Shown in pieces: positions 10,723 through 21,000 of a stretch of DNA of 64,000 nt. Source of the DNA: Bactericera cockerelli. Its lineage: Eukaryota; Arthropoda; Insecta; Hemiptera; Triozidae. Position 1 is the first letter of the stretch. Every line of letters begins with the position of its first letter. The notes under the pieces were generated by a model, which searched no databases, had not been told where the DNA came from, and saw only the letters and a list, made by a program, of their open reading frames with translations. The DNA lies in contig CM044964.1 of assembly GCA_024516035.1 (NCBI GenBank), forward strand, positions 22,487,806 through 22,551,805, written 5' to 3'. The position numbers and the translations under genes were made by a program.

Positions 10723-11029
10723 TACTATGTGAAAAGGACTGAGATGTCAATTTGGCGATAGTTCAATTAGTATTGGATTTTTTTATTAAACATTTTGGGT
10801 TATTTTTCAAAAATCAAATTATGAAACAAACAAAAAAGTACTAGTTCTGTAATATTATTCACGTTTGTAAGTACGTATGCATACAAATATATTAAAATGA
10901 TTGTATTTTAAGAATAATGTATTATCACTTTCAGAACTGTGAGGGTTTTTTATTTGTTCACTTTTATGTACGTATATCATCATCATAGGCTCAGTGGCGT
11001 CATCGTCACTGAGCCACGGAGGTCGGCTC

Positions 11030-11240
11030 AGTAACCACTGAGCCGACCTCCGTGGCTCAGTGGTTAAGAGCATTGGTTACTGACCCGGAGGTTGCGGGTT
11101 CGAATCCCGGCCGAAGCGGAAATTTCTGACCGAAATTTTCCGTTTCCGGAATGGCATGGATGTAAAGGTAAAGTGCCCTGAAGTAATGCGAAAGCGGTTC
11201 CGGGGCACACTTACCTTTTTAAAAAAAAAAAAAAAAAAAA
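11030..11240 (+). mobile_element. SINE-F
   Basis: tRNA-like head CCTCCGTGGCTCAGTGGTTA with GGTTGCGGGTTCGAATCCCG, a body GGAATGGCATGGATGTAAAG, and poly-A. It is preceded by small inverted copies of its own head at 10987-11030. Confidence 0.65.
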
Positions 11241-11242
11241 CC

Positions 11243-11442
11243 AATGTCTTTACAAGGAGGCTAAAAATTGACAGGGGCCCCCAAGCCAATGCTGGTCTAC
11301 TCTCTGTTTATAGTACCCCAGCCAGACTGCTGGTCTACTCCCTGTTTTTAGTCCCCCAGCCAGACTGTTGGTCTATTCCCTGTTTATAGCCACCCAGCCA
11401 GACTGCTGGTCTACTCTCTGTTTATAGTCCCCCAGCCAGTGT
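11243..11442 (+). mobile_element. SINE-G tail with four 38-bp units
   Basis: Starts within SINE-G at TGTCTTTACAAGGAGGCTAA, then four copies of the unit CAGACTGCTGGTCTACTCCC + TGTTTATAGTCCCCCAGC. Confidence 0.75.
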
Positions 11443-11789
11443 AAGAATAATGTATTAACCTTGAGAAGTAAACAACAATTTTTCTTACCCATTGCCCTAA
11501 AATTCAATAGACACACGTTTCACAAAAGTAGAAGAAAAAAAATGTTAAAAAAAACTCGATTTTGAAAACACTTCCTGGTTGTTTGTTTTTTTCTTCTTCT
11601 GATTCTGCTTCTTCTTCTTTTTTCACTTAATGATACCATCCATCAATACAAGAAATCCTTATTTACTTACTTACATTATTTTATCGCAATAAAAATAAAA
11701 CACAATTATCCATTTCATCTGCTAAATACCCATCACTTAAAAGTCGTTCGCGCCATTTTTATTATAGGTAGGTAAATATATTTACTTAA

Positions 11790-11940
11790 CAAAATTAGTT
11801 ATCATATTTGTGTTAATCACCTACGTGATATCACAACTACTCAAACTCGCTTAAATAAATATACGCTGAAACCGGGACTTGTACCACCGACCTCCAGGTT
11901 ACAAGTCCGCCCTTATCGAGTAAACTACTGAGGTCGGTTA
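11790..11940 (-). mobile_element. SINE-C
   Basis: Antisense copy, GTTAATCACCTACGTGATAT to ACTACTGAGGTCGGT. Confidence 0.7.
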
Positions 11941-12013
11941 CTTAACAAAATTATTATAGGTTTAGGTATGTACCACCAATACCTATATGAGATGAAAATA
12001 TATCATGACAATA

Positions 12014-12254
12014 TCTTCTTAATATATAAATGTCAAAGTCACTGACTGACTGACCACTGACTGATCATCGCTCTACAGCCCAAACCGTAAGTCCTAGGAA
12101 GCTGAAATTTGGTAGGTAGCTTTGTCTTATAGTCTAGATGTGCAATAAGACGGGATTTTTCGAAATTCCCACTACAACACCTGCCATTGGCGAAAAAGGA
12201 TTTTTTGCTTTCACAGCCATGCCTCGGCCCGCAAAGCGGGCGACAGTCCGCTTG
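12014..12254 (+). mobile_element. Short non-autonomous Helitron
   Basis: Starts TCTTCTTAATATATAAATG, holds a perfect GCCCGC-AAA-GCGGGC hairpin near the end, and ends in CTTG (CTAG in sister copies). Same family as 5087-5328. Confidence 0.6.
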
Positions 12255-12589
12255 TTTACAATAAAATAAAATTAGAATAAAAGATTAATAAAAGTAAAAA
12301 AAAATTAAACCAGTTTTCCTTCTAACCTTATGGTAGATCGAAGTCAAATATTTTCTTTACACTAACTTATTTCATGGTCATATTGGTCATGTGGTCAAAG
12401 GTAAGCAAAGCATGTTACTTTCGCAGTCACCCTGTCTGCCTCGTATTGAACTGTAATCGCACTGGGTTATGGTTACCTACCCACATACCCACAACCCAGA
12501 AGAAACATAATAATAATAATGATTTTTTTAAAATACATAAATAATATTTTCATCTTCTTCTATTTCCTATAAAAGTAGATAGTGATGTA

Positions 12590-12800
12590 CTTTTCAGGTG
12601 TCAAGTCGTTAACGCGCTAGTCTGGTAATCCTGGTAGCGAAGGGATCCGTTGGTTCGAGTCCCATCCAGTGCATGAATTTTTCCTCATTAATTTGAGTTT
12701 GTGACCACATAATAATAAGACTCGAGGGTTAGGTGGTAGAAAATGCTTTGAGCATTAACCTCGCCTGGTTACATTTCAATCAAGAGTGTTATTAGTATAA
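12590..12800 (+). mobile_element. SINE-B
   Basis: Head TCAAGTCGTTAACGCGCTAG, GGTTCGAGTCCCATCCAGTG, body TTTTTCCTCATTAATTTGAG, end GCATTAACCTCGCCTGG. An antisense copy follows at 12920-13142, so the two could pair in a transcript. Confidence 0.75.
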
Positions 12801-12919
12801 AAAATACTACACCGTTATGCAGATGTATAATATTATATAAATAAGTTGTGTAAAAAAACAAACATATTAAAAGGAATCAGCTTTTAAAACTATGGGGACG
12901 TTTGCAGAACAACCCAAGA

Positions 12920-13142
12920 GATAATAATAATAATAATACTCTTTAGTCGAAGGTAACCACCAGGCGAGGTTAAGGCTCAAAGCATTTTCTTTCACCTAAC
13001 CCTCAGAGTCTTATTATTATGAGGTCAAGAACTCAAATTAATGAGGAAAAATTCATGCACTGGTTGGAATTCGAACCAACGGATCCTTACGCTACTTAGA
13101 CTGCTAGACTAGCGCGTTAACCACTAGACTACCAGTGCACGC
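12920..13142 (-). mobile_element. SINE-B
   Basis: Antisense copy with the tail (AAT repeats, ACTCTTTAGTCGAAGG) on the left and head GCGCGTTAACCACTAGACTA on the right. Confidence 0.75.
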
Positions 13143-13763
13143 ATTTATTTTTAACCTTTGCAATTTTGCTATTTTTTTAATCATTATTTATTTCAAGTAG
13201 GGGGGATTTATAAAATGGAAATATTTCCGTATATTTAATATACAAATAATTAAAAAAAAAAACTTCTAACCTTTGCAATTTTGCTAATTTACCTACATTA
13301 ACATTTTCTTCGCCGCTCAAACTGCCTAAGCAGGAAGTGTAACGTGGTCAATTTTTTTAATGATAGGCAAACAGCGTGTTGTTCTCCACAAAAACACGAT
13401 CTTCGAGCGAAAAAAAACTCGTAAGAAGATTAACTTTATATAAAACTTGCCCGAAGGCCAGCGGGCAACTTAGTTCGAGGAAAACTTTTAGACGAAACTT
13501 CTCGCAGATCTTCAGTTCTGATTTGGACTTGGAACTTTGCACACAACTTTTAAAGTAACCATCTAATTACTTGGCTACCTACTTAGAAAAAAAATAATAA
13601 TAAAAATACTTACAATTAGGTACTACTTACATCTTTATAGTTTGATAAACTTTTCATAACTTTTTAATGGTATAATAAGATAAGACAGTTGAGACTCCCT
13701 CAAAATTAAAGCTTTTTAACAATTCCAAAGCTTCTTTCCCATCGGAACTTAACTTCCCTGTCA
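13143..13763. other. No gene seen; unclassified repeat-like tract
   Basis: CTTTGCAATTTTGCTA occurs twice (about 13156 and 13269). 13376-13558 is open in both strands but shows no family likeness and is probably non-coding repeat. Confidence 0.4.
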
Positions 13764-13803
13764 CATTTTACTTCCGAGAAATTTCTAATATTAGAAATCG
13801 GAA
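13764..13803. repeat. Palindromic cap TTCCGA..TCTAATATTAGA..TCGGAA
   Basis: Near-palindrome just upstream of takeout gene 2. Similar ones occur at 30570-30604 and 59360-59392, with degraded forms at 5556-5583 and 57130-57180. Each intact copy runs into AGTATT or AGTAC. Confidence 0.6.
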
Positions 13804-13914
13804 GAAGTATTTTTGAGACATTTTCGGTTCATTTTTTGTGCGGCCATTTTCTTTGTGTGCCAGTGGCGGACTATGGTGTGTGATAGGTGCCGGCGATCCA
13901 CCTCTCCCTATCCG

Positions 13915-16900
13915 ATGGAGTTCGACAGAATGGCGGCCATTTGCTTTCTCGCCCTAGTGGTCAGCTTTCTACAGGTGGCTGACGGCAAATTGAGTAAGTC
14001 AATGTTAGGTAAAATGTTAAAAAAAGAAAAGAAAAAAGTTATTTTATATACATAATTTTATTTCTGAACGTTTCATAACCTCCTGTGCAACTTTGTTTTT
14101 TTTTTTTTTTTGTGCTCTGTACTTATATGTCCGGGGTCCAAACAGACCTCGTGAGGAAAATGAGTAGCTACATTAAATTTATGTATTACATGTATCTGTA
14201 TGAATAATAGTATCCAGTGGGGTCGTTACATAAATTTCTCATATATTTTTATTATTTTAAAGTTATACATGTACACCAAGTTAAATTTAAATTATGATTG
14301 ATTTAGTAATAATCATTTCGCCTTATGTATACTGCCCGATTACGACTATTAATCCCATTATTCTAGCGGTAAGCCCAAGACGTATTATTATGTGGTAAAA
14401 ATCCCAAATGGGAGGATAAATTGTCATGTCCCGGCTGGGTTTCGAACGCGCGACCCCTGGAATCTCCAGATTCACAGAGTGACGCCTTTACACTGAGCTA
14501 CCGGGACAGACTTCTGTGGTGAAGCACAAGAACTCTTTACAATAAACTTGAGTGTGTTGTGTTACAAGTCCTCCGCCTTATCGACCAAGTAACTGAGGTC
14601 AATTAGTTACATAAAATATTACATTACATATAACTATTTTAACTCGTGTGTGTCTCTTTCAGCTGACTATACTCACCTCTGCAATTCTAAGGACCCGAAC
14701 CTCAACGAATGCCTGAAGCATTCAACCCAAAAAATGTTCTCCTACATGAAGACGGGTAAGTTTAGAACTTTTTATTCACAACTAATAATAATAATAGTAA
14801 TAAAACACCAAAACATGCCTTTGAAAAGGCGTACAGTCAACAGGTTAAAGTCCTGTACTGACCTCTATTAGATAAATTGTGACAAAAAAAGACATAACAT
14901 TAATATGACTTATAAAAATTTCCTTTTTTTTTTATTTTTTAATTGGGGTTTTAACGTCGCTTTCAACTGCCATGGTCATATCACGACGGGGGTTTTACCC
15001 TCCATTCGCAGGAAACTCACAAACCTGCTACTCACATTGACCTCACCCAGCCTGAGTGGGGCCGGGAAAAGCCAGCGTCACGAGAATTAGAATTTGAATG
15101 GTCACCCATCCAAGTCTTAACCTCGCTGGATGTCGCTTAACTTCGGTGTTCTGAAGGGAACCGGTGTATTCAACATGCCATCGACGCTGGCTAAAATACT
15201 CTTTAGTGGAAGGTAGCCACCAGGCGACGTTAATGCTTAAAGTATTTTCTACCGCCTAACCCTCAAAGTCTTATAAACGAGGAAAAATTCATGCATTGGG
15301 TGGGATTCGAACCAACGGATCCCTAATACTCCTGGATTACCAGACTTTCCTATCAAAATGAATAATTCGCCTCTGACAACACAAAGAGGCGTAAACCACA
15401 TTTTCGAAATTTTACAGGAGAGCCAAAATGAGTTTTCTTGTTCATAAATTTTCTGTTCACGGTAGGAACATTATGACTTCCCTGTACCCGTGAATGACCA
15501 TACGAGCTTTTTCTGTTGCCAAATTTGATTATTTAACTGTGACTATCGATTTACGCCTATTTGATTTGTCTGAAAAAGAGAAAATGAGGGATAAGCCTGA
15601 TTTCAATTTTTGTTGTATCTTTTTTTTGGATTATAATTGGATTACGTCTATTTGTGAGAACAAAATATAGCACAAGTAGACTCAATCCAAGCAATAAAAC
15701 CGATTTCAAAAATTTGTGGTTTACGCCTCTTTGTGTTGTCAGAGGCGAATTGACTACTGATTGATAAAATCGATATTATAGTACGCGAAAGAAATATGCC
15801 TGTTGATGTTGATAAAATAAAACTTACAATTAATTATTTATTACTTTATTATCTTGAGCCAAAAAGCTTCGTAAATAAATGATTCCTGATTGATAAAATC
15901 GATATTATAGTACGTGAAACCGGGTAAATACACAAAACATGGTAATGACCCTGAAATTGAATTTAAAAAAAGTTAATTCTACCCTAGAACCACATTTCAC
16001 TCTGGCCGGGATTCGAACCGGCAACCTCCTGGTCAGTAACCAATGCTCTAAACCACTGTGCCACGGAGGCCTTCACCTTGAACTTGTGTAATTGGCGCCA
16101 AAACCAAGCGGAAGTGGTCTCGGTACTCTCAAATATCTGAACCGGTTTCCGCTCTACTTCCGATGTAACAACCGGTTTCATCTGGCTGGACCAAACATTA
16201 GCACGGTCACTGCAGTGTAGTTGTTCCCTAGGTGTTTATTTACCAGGTGGTGATGTGGTGGTTATGTGGTGCCCAGGGAATTGAATTGAAAATGTGGCAA
16301 ATTTATTTACATCAAGAAAATATACATTTTGGATTACCTCCTAAACTAAACTTAACTTTCTGGGAGAATCAAAGAAAGCTTGGGGCAAGCGTCGACGGCG
16401 CGTTGAATTCACCGGTTCTCATAGGATCACCGAACTGTTGTCACAGTTTGCAGTGTGCAAAAGTAGGCCGACTGGAACTATTCCAAGACCCCAAACCGAA
16501 CAGACATAACATTGATCGACAAAACAACATCCAATACTTATCTCATAGACATACCAATACCTAACGACTATAACATTCAGAAGAAATATCAAGAAAAAAT
16601 ACAGAAATACTTACCACTTGCAGAAAAAGTTCAAAGAATCTGGAACCAAGAGAAAGTTACTATTATAGTACCCATAATCATTGGAGCCACAGGTACAACC
16701 CCAACAACACTGACAAAACATCTAGAAGACCTCAAAATACCATCTTATACCAAACATACAATCCAAAAAGCAACAATCATAAATACAGCCTGTAGCATAG
16801 TTCGACGTTTCATGCAATAATTCATTTTAACTTGGCTGAGCCCGTTACAATTGATAACCCATCCCTCGAGAATGTGAAAACAAGCAAATAATAATAATAC

Positions 16901-18014
16901 TATTGCCTTTAAAAGCGTCAAACTATAGGACTAATTATTCCAGCAGTAAAATCCCAAATGGGACAGTAACGTGCCGCCGAACGCTGGCTCAGGTGTTGAT
17001 TGCTAGGAGGCTGGACAATGGCATCCAATGTGTTGAAAACATTGGAACAAGGAAGTTGATGGACGGTGCACGCACATTGGGGATACCTAATAACTAATAA
17101 CATAGTACGGACATAGCTTTAATAATAAATAATTGATACACATAGGTACGTACTGACATAGCATGGATGTTGCACAGATATAGGATTGTATACAGGTAAT
17201 AATACCATTAATATCTAATAACAGTTTACAGGTATAATATTGGGCTAGTAGGTATGGCTTTTTAAAAAAATGAGTATTTCACTGCTTTTTTCATTTCGAT
17301 TTTGTAGACATGAAATAGGAGCTACTGTAGATGCTCGCGGTCTATGTTGTAGCCTGTCCACTGACCACCGTAGTACGCCTCCCCTTCTTCTTCTTTAACT
17401 CTGTCTTATCCCGCTTAAGCAGGGTCGAAGTTGTTCAACCTCATGGTTGAGGTTGATTGGTTTTGGCACATTTTTTACGGCTGGATGCCCTTCCTAACGC
17501 CAACGATTCTATTTGATTTAACGTCCTGGATTAGGACGGGGGTTTTACCCTCCTTTCGCTGGGAATCGTACCAGCTACCCACATTAACCTCACCTAGCCT
17601 GGGTAGGGCCGGAAATGCCAGCCTCAAGTGTTTGGATGGAACAGAATTTTCTTCGAAAAGTCTGCCCCAGCCGGGAGTTGAACTCGGGAACTCTGGACTA
17701 CGGCCAGTAGTCACAACCATTTCGCCACGTAGTACGCCTCCCCTCTAATGTATAATATAATAATATATGCCTCTTCCCCAGGTATCAAGGAGTTGAACAT
17801 GCCCATCATGGACCCCTATGTGTCCCCTCAGCTGGAGATGGGCACGGGCGGGGATGGGCCGCTCAGTCTCAAGTTCACCCTATTCAACGCCACCCACTAT
17901 GGGTTCAGCAAGACCAAGGTCAAGAGAGTCCAGTGAGTATAGTAGGGGCCAAATTATTTGACAAAATCGAGATCAGACGTTCGGATTTTTTTTTTTTTTT
18001 TAAACAATTTTTAT

Positions 18015-18049
<35 letters not shown>

Positions 18050-21000
18050 TGAGTGTTTCACAGCCGTTTTTATTTCGTAGCCATGAAACAGGAGCTACTG
18101 TAGACGCTTGTGGTCTGTGTTGTAGCCTGCTCATCCCGTAGTATGCCTCCCCTCTGATGGGCTAGAAGTGACACAATACTTCCCAATTAGGTGCTGGGTC
18201 AACACGAGCGCACCGGAAGGTATCCCTTACAAACAATTGTAACCAAATTAAGAATACAAATTTTTGTCGGCGCGGGGGTTCGAACCCGGGACCTTCCGCA
18301 TGGCAAGCGAGTGCTTAACCACTGAGCTATTCGCGCGCTCAATCGTTGTATCGTTCGGAATTTAGTTTCCCCATTAGAACAATAATTAAAATCTAGAATT
18401 CCGTATTTCAGTGTGTACACTGTGTACAGGTTAGAATAGAATAATAATAATATCTTTTTTGTGTTATTATATCACAATTTTAGTGGGTAGCGCTAAATTA
18501 TAAGATTTGACACCATTATTCCAGCAATAAGCCCAAGACATGTTATTATGTGGTAAAAATCCCAAATGGGAGAATAACTTGTCATGTCTCGGCTGGGTTT
18601 CGAACCCACGACCTCTGGAATCTCTGGATTCACAGAGTGCCGCCTTAACGACTGAGCTACCGGGACAGACCACTGACACTTCTGTTTCCTCCTCCCCAGA
18701 GCCAACCCTGCCAAGTACGCTTTCGACTACGCCATGTTTGTGCCCAAGTTTGAAGTGACGGCAAAGTACGACATCCTGGGCAAGCTACTCATGATGCCTG
18801 TCCACGGGAACGGCACCTGCAACACAACCATTTGTAAGTTTTATTTTTATTATTATTCAACAATTTAGATCAATCTTTATTTACAATTTTTTATATACAG
18901 GTACATAAAAAAGGTATAATTAATTAAATATAAACAAAGTTTGATCAAGGGTGGTGATAATGCCTTTGGCATTCTCTTTCGCACCACCCTTGGTGGAAGA
19001 GAAAGCCACAGGCTTTAACCTCGCCCTTTTTTTTTAAAGCTTTATTAGGAGGACAAAGTACAATCAATGGTAACAGTATAAAATCAAGAAAGAAAGAAAA
19101 CAAACAAATGACAAAATAAATAAGTAAAAAAGAAAATAACTGCAGTAATGTCCTACCTAAAGGGCGGGGTTATTGCCTGTGGCAATCTCTTCCACCCAAC
19201 CCTTGGTTCACTACATAAATTCTATTGTATTTATTTTTTACTTTCCTTATCTTATAATAAGGAAAGTATTGTATTCGTCGAAAATTTGACCTACCCAGTT
19301 TTTCACATTTCTGGACGAATCATGGCCTCAGGATACCAAAAAAGTTGTTTTCAGCCATTGGTCCGTGCGTCTGTCTGTCTGTCTGTCTGTCTGTCTGTAA
19401 ACAGGATATCTCAAGAACGGTAAAAGCTAGAAACTTGAAATTTGGTACACAAATTAATTTTATACACCAGACGAACCACGAAACTTTTGGTTGAAATCGG
19501 CCGCATTCTGCGGCCACAGGGCCGCAAATGCTAGCCGCAAGCGCCGCTTCTTTAAATTGGTTAAAGATACAAAATTTTTTAGAGAACAACATTTTCTTAG
19601 ATTAAAAAAATAATAGGGGTCTATTCTGATCATTTTTTTGATATCTTGAACTTTTTGGAACTCGGCCCCAATTTACCGGTATTTGGGGGGGACCCGCTTT
19701 GACTAACTTTTTTATTATTCATCCTACATAGGGGTTGTGACATATCAAATTCAATGATTTTGAAGTGCTGATTACGAATTTGGCATTGGTTTTTAGTTAT
19801 CTGTTACCGTTGAGTCACCAGTGGCGGAATTCGACTCTTTTTTGGGGGATAAGGAAAGTCGTGTGATGTTTACACCAGATTTTTTCATGTTATATTTTGT
19901 TGAATGGATCATGTAGTTGACCAATAAAGTGTTGAATAATAATAATAATAAGTCTTGTATTGTAAACCCTGCACTGGAGGTCAAGTGGTTAACGCGCTAG
20001 CCTGGTAATCCAGGTAGCGTAGGGATCCATTGGTTCGTGCACTGGTGGTCAAGTGGTTAACGCGCTAGCCTGGTAATCCAGATAGCGTAGGGATCCATTG
20101 GTTCGTGCACTGGTGATCAAGTGGTTAACGCGCTAGTCTTGTAATACAGATAGCGTAGGGATCCATTGGTCCAAATCCCGACCAGTGCATGAATTTTTCC
20201 TCATTAATTTGAGTGTGTGACCACATAACAATAAGGCTCTTGTGGGTTAGGTGGTACAAAATGCTTTTAGTATTAACCTCGCCTGGTGGTAACCTTCCAC
20301 TTCTTCTTTAACTTTCTCTTATCCCGCTTAAGCAGGGTCGACGTTGTTCAACCTCATAGTTGAGGTTGGTTGGTTTTGTTACATTTTTTATGGCTGGATG
20401 GCTTTCGTAACTCCAACGATTCTATTTAATTTAACGTCCTGGATTAGGAGGCGGGTTTTTACAATCCATTTGCTGGGAATCGTACCAGCTACCAATATTA
20501 ACCCTATACCCAGCCTTCCACTAAAGGGTATTATTATTATAAAAAGAGAACCTTATTTTTATAATAAAAAACCTATAGTATACTAAGTACCTATACATTT
20601 TTCTGATTAAATTTTAAAAAATAAAAAATATAATAGGCATTTAAAAAGAACATGGGTTACCCCGTTAATATGTTGTAATCAAAAAAAAAAAAAAAACTAG
20701 TGAAAATAGAACTTTTGACACACCCTGTATACAGGTCATGGTAAAGTTTTAGGGCGGAATTAAAAACAACATCAATAACTTAAGTCCTTGCTAAGTGTCG
20801 GTTTTCCCTATCTTTCACAGTACGCAATCCGTGACTTAGCGCCACAGAGGTATTACAAAAACGTCTATGAATTCCGCCCTGAATCTCAGCGTGAAATTAA
20901 TAGACAAAATCAAGATCATAAGTCATGACTCCCCAACAAAAGATCCGTGACTTAGTGCCACAGAGGTATTACAAAAATGTCTATTAATTTTGCCCTTAAC

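Noticed and set aside
13357..13558. Overlapping 60-codon frames on both strands
   Set aside because: No family likeness, no splice context; probably repeat.
15095..15190. A working 5S rRNA gene
   Set aside because: Only the first two thirds match; the rest is SINE body, there is no terminal T run in place, and several diverged copies are dispersed.
16232..16564. 110-codon frame beginning MFIYQVVMWW
   Set aside because: It crosses from unrelated sequence through the 5S-like fragment into the LINE relic out of frame.
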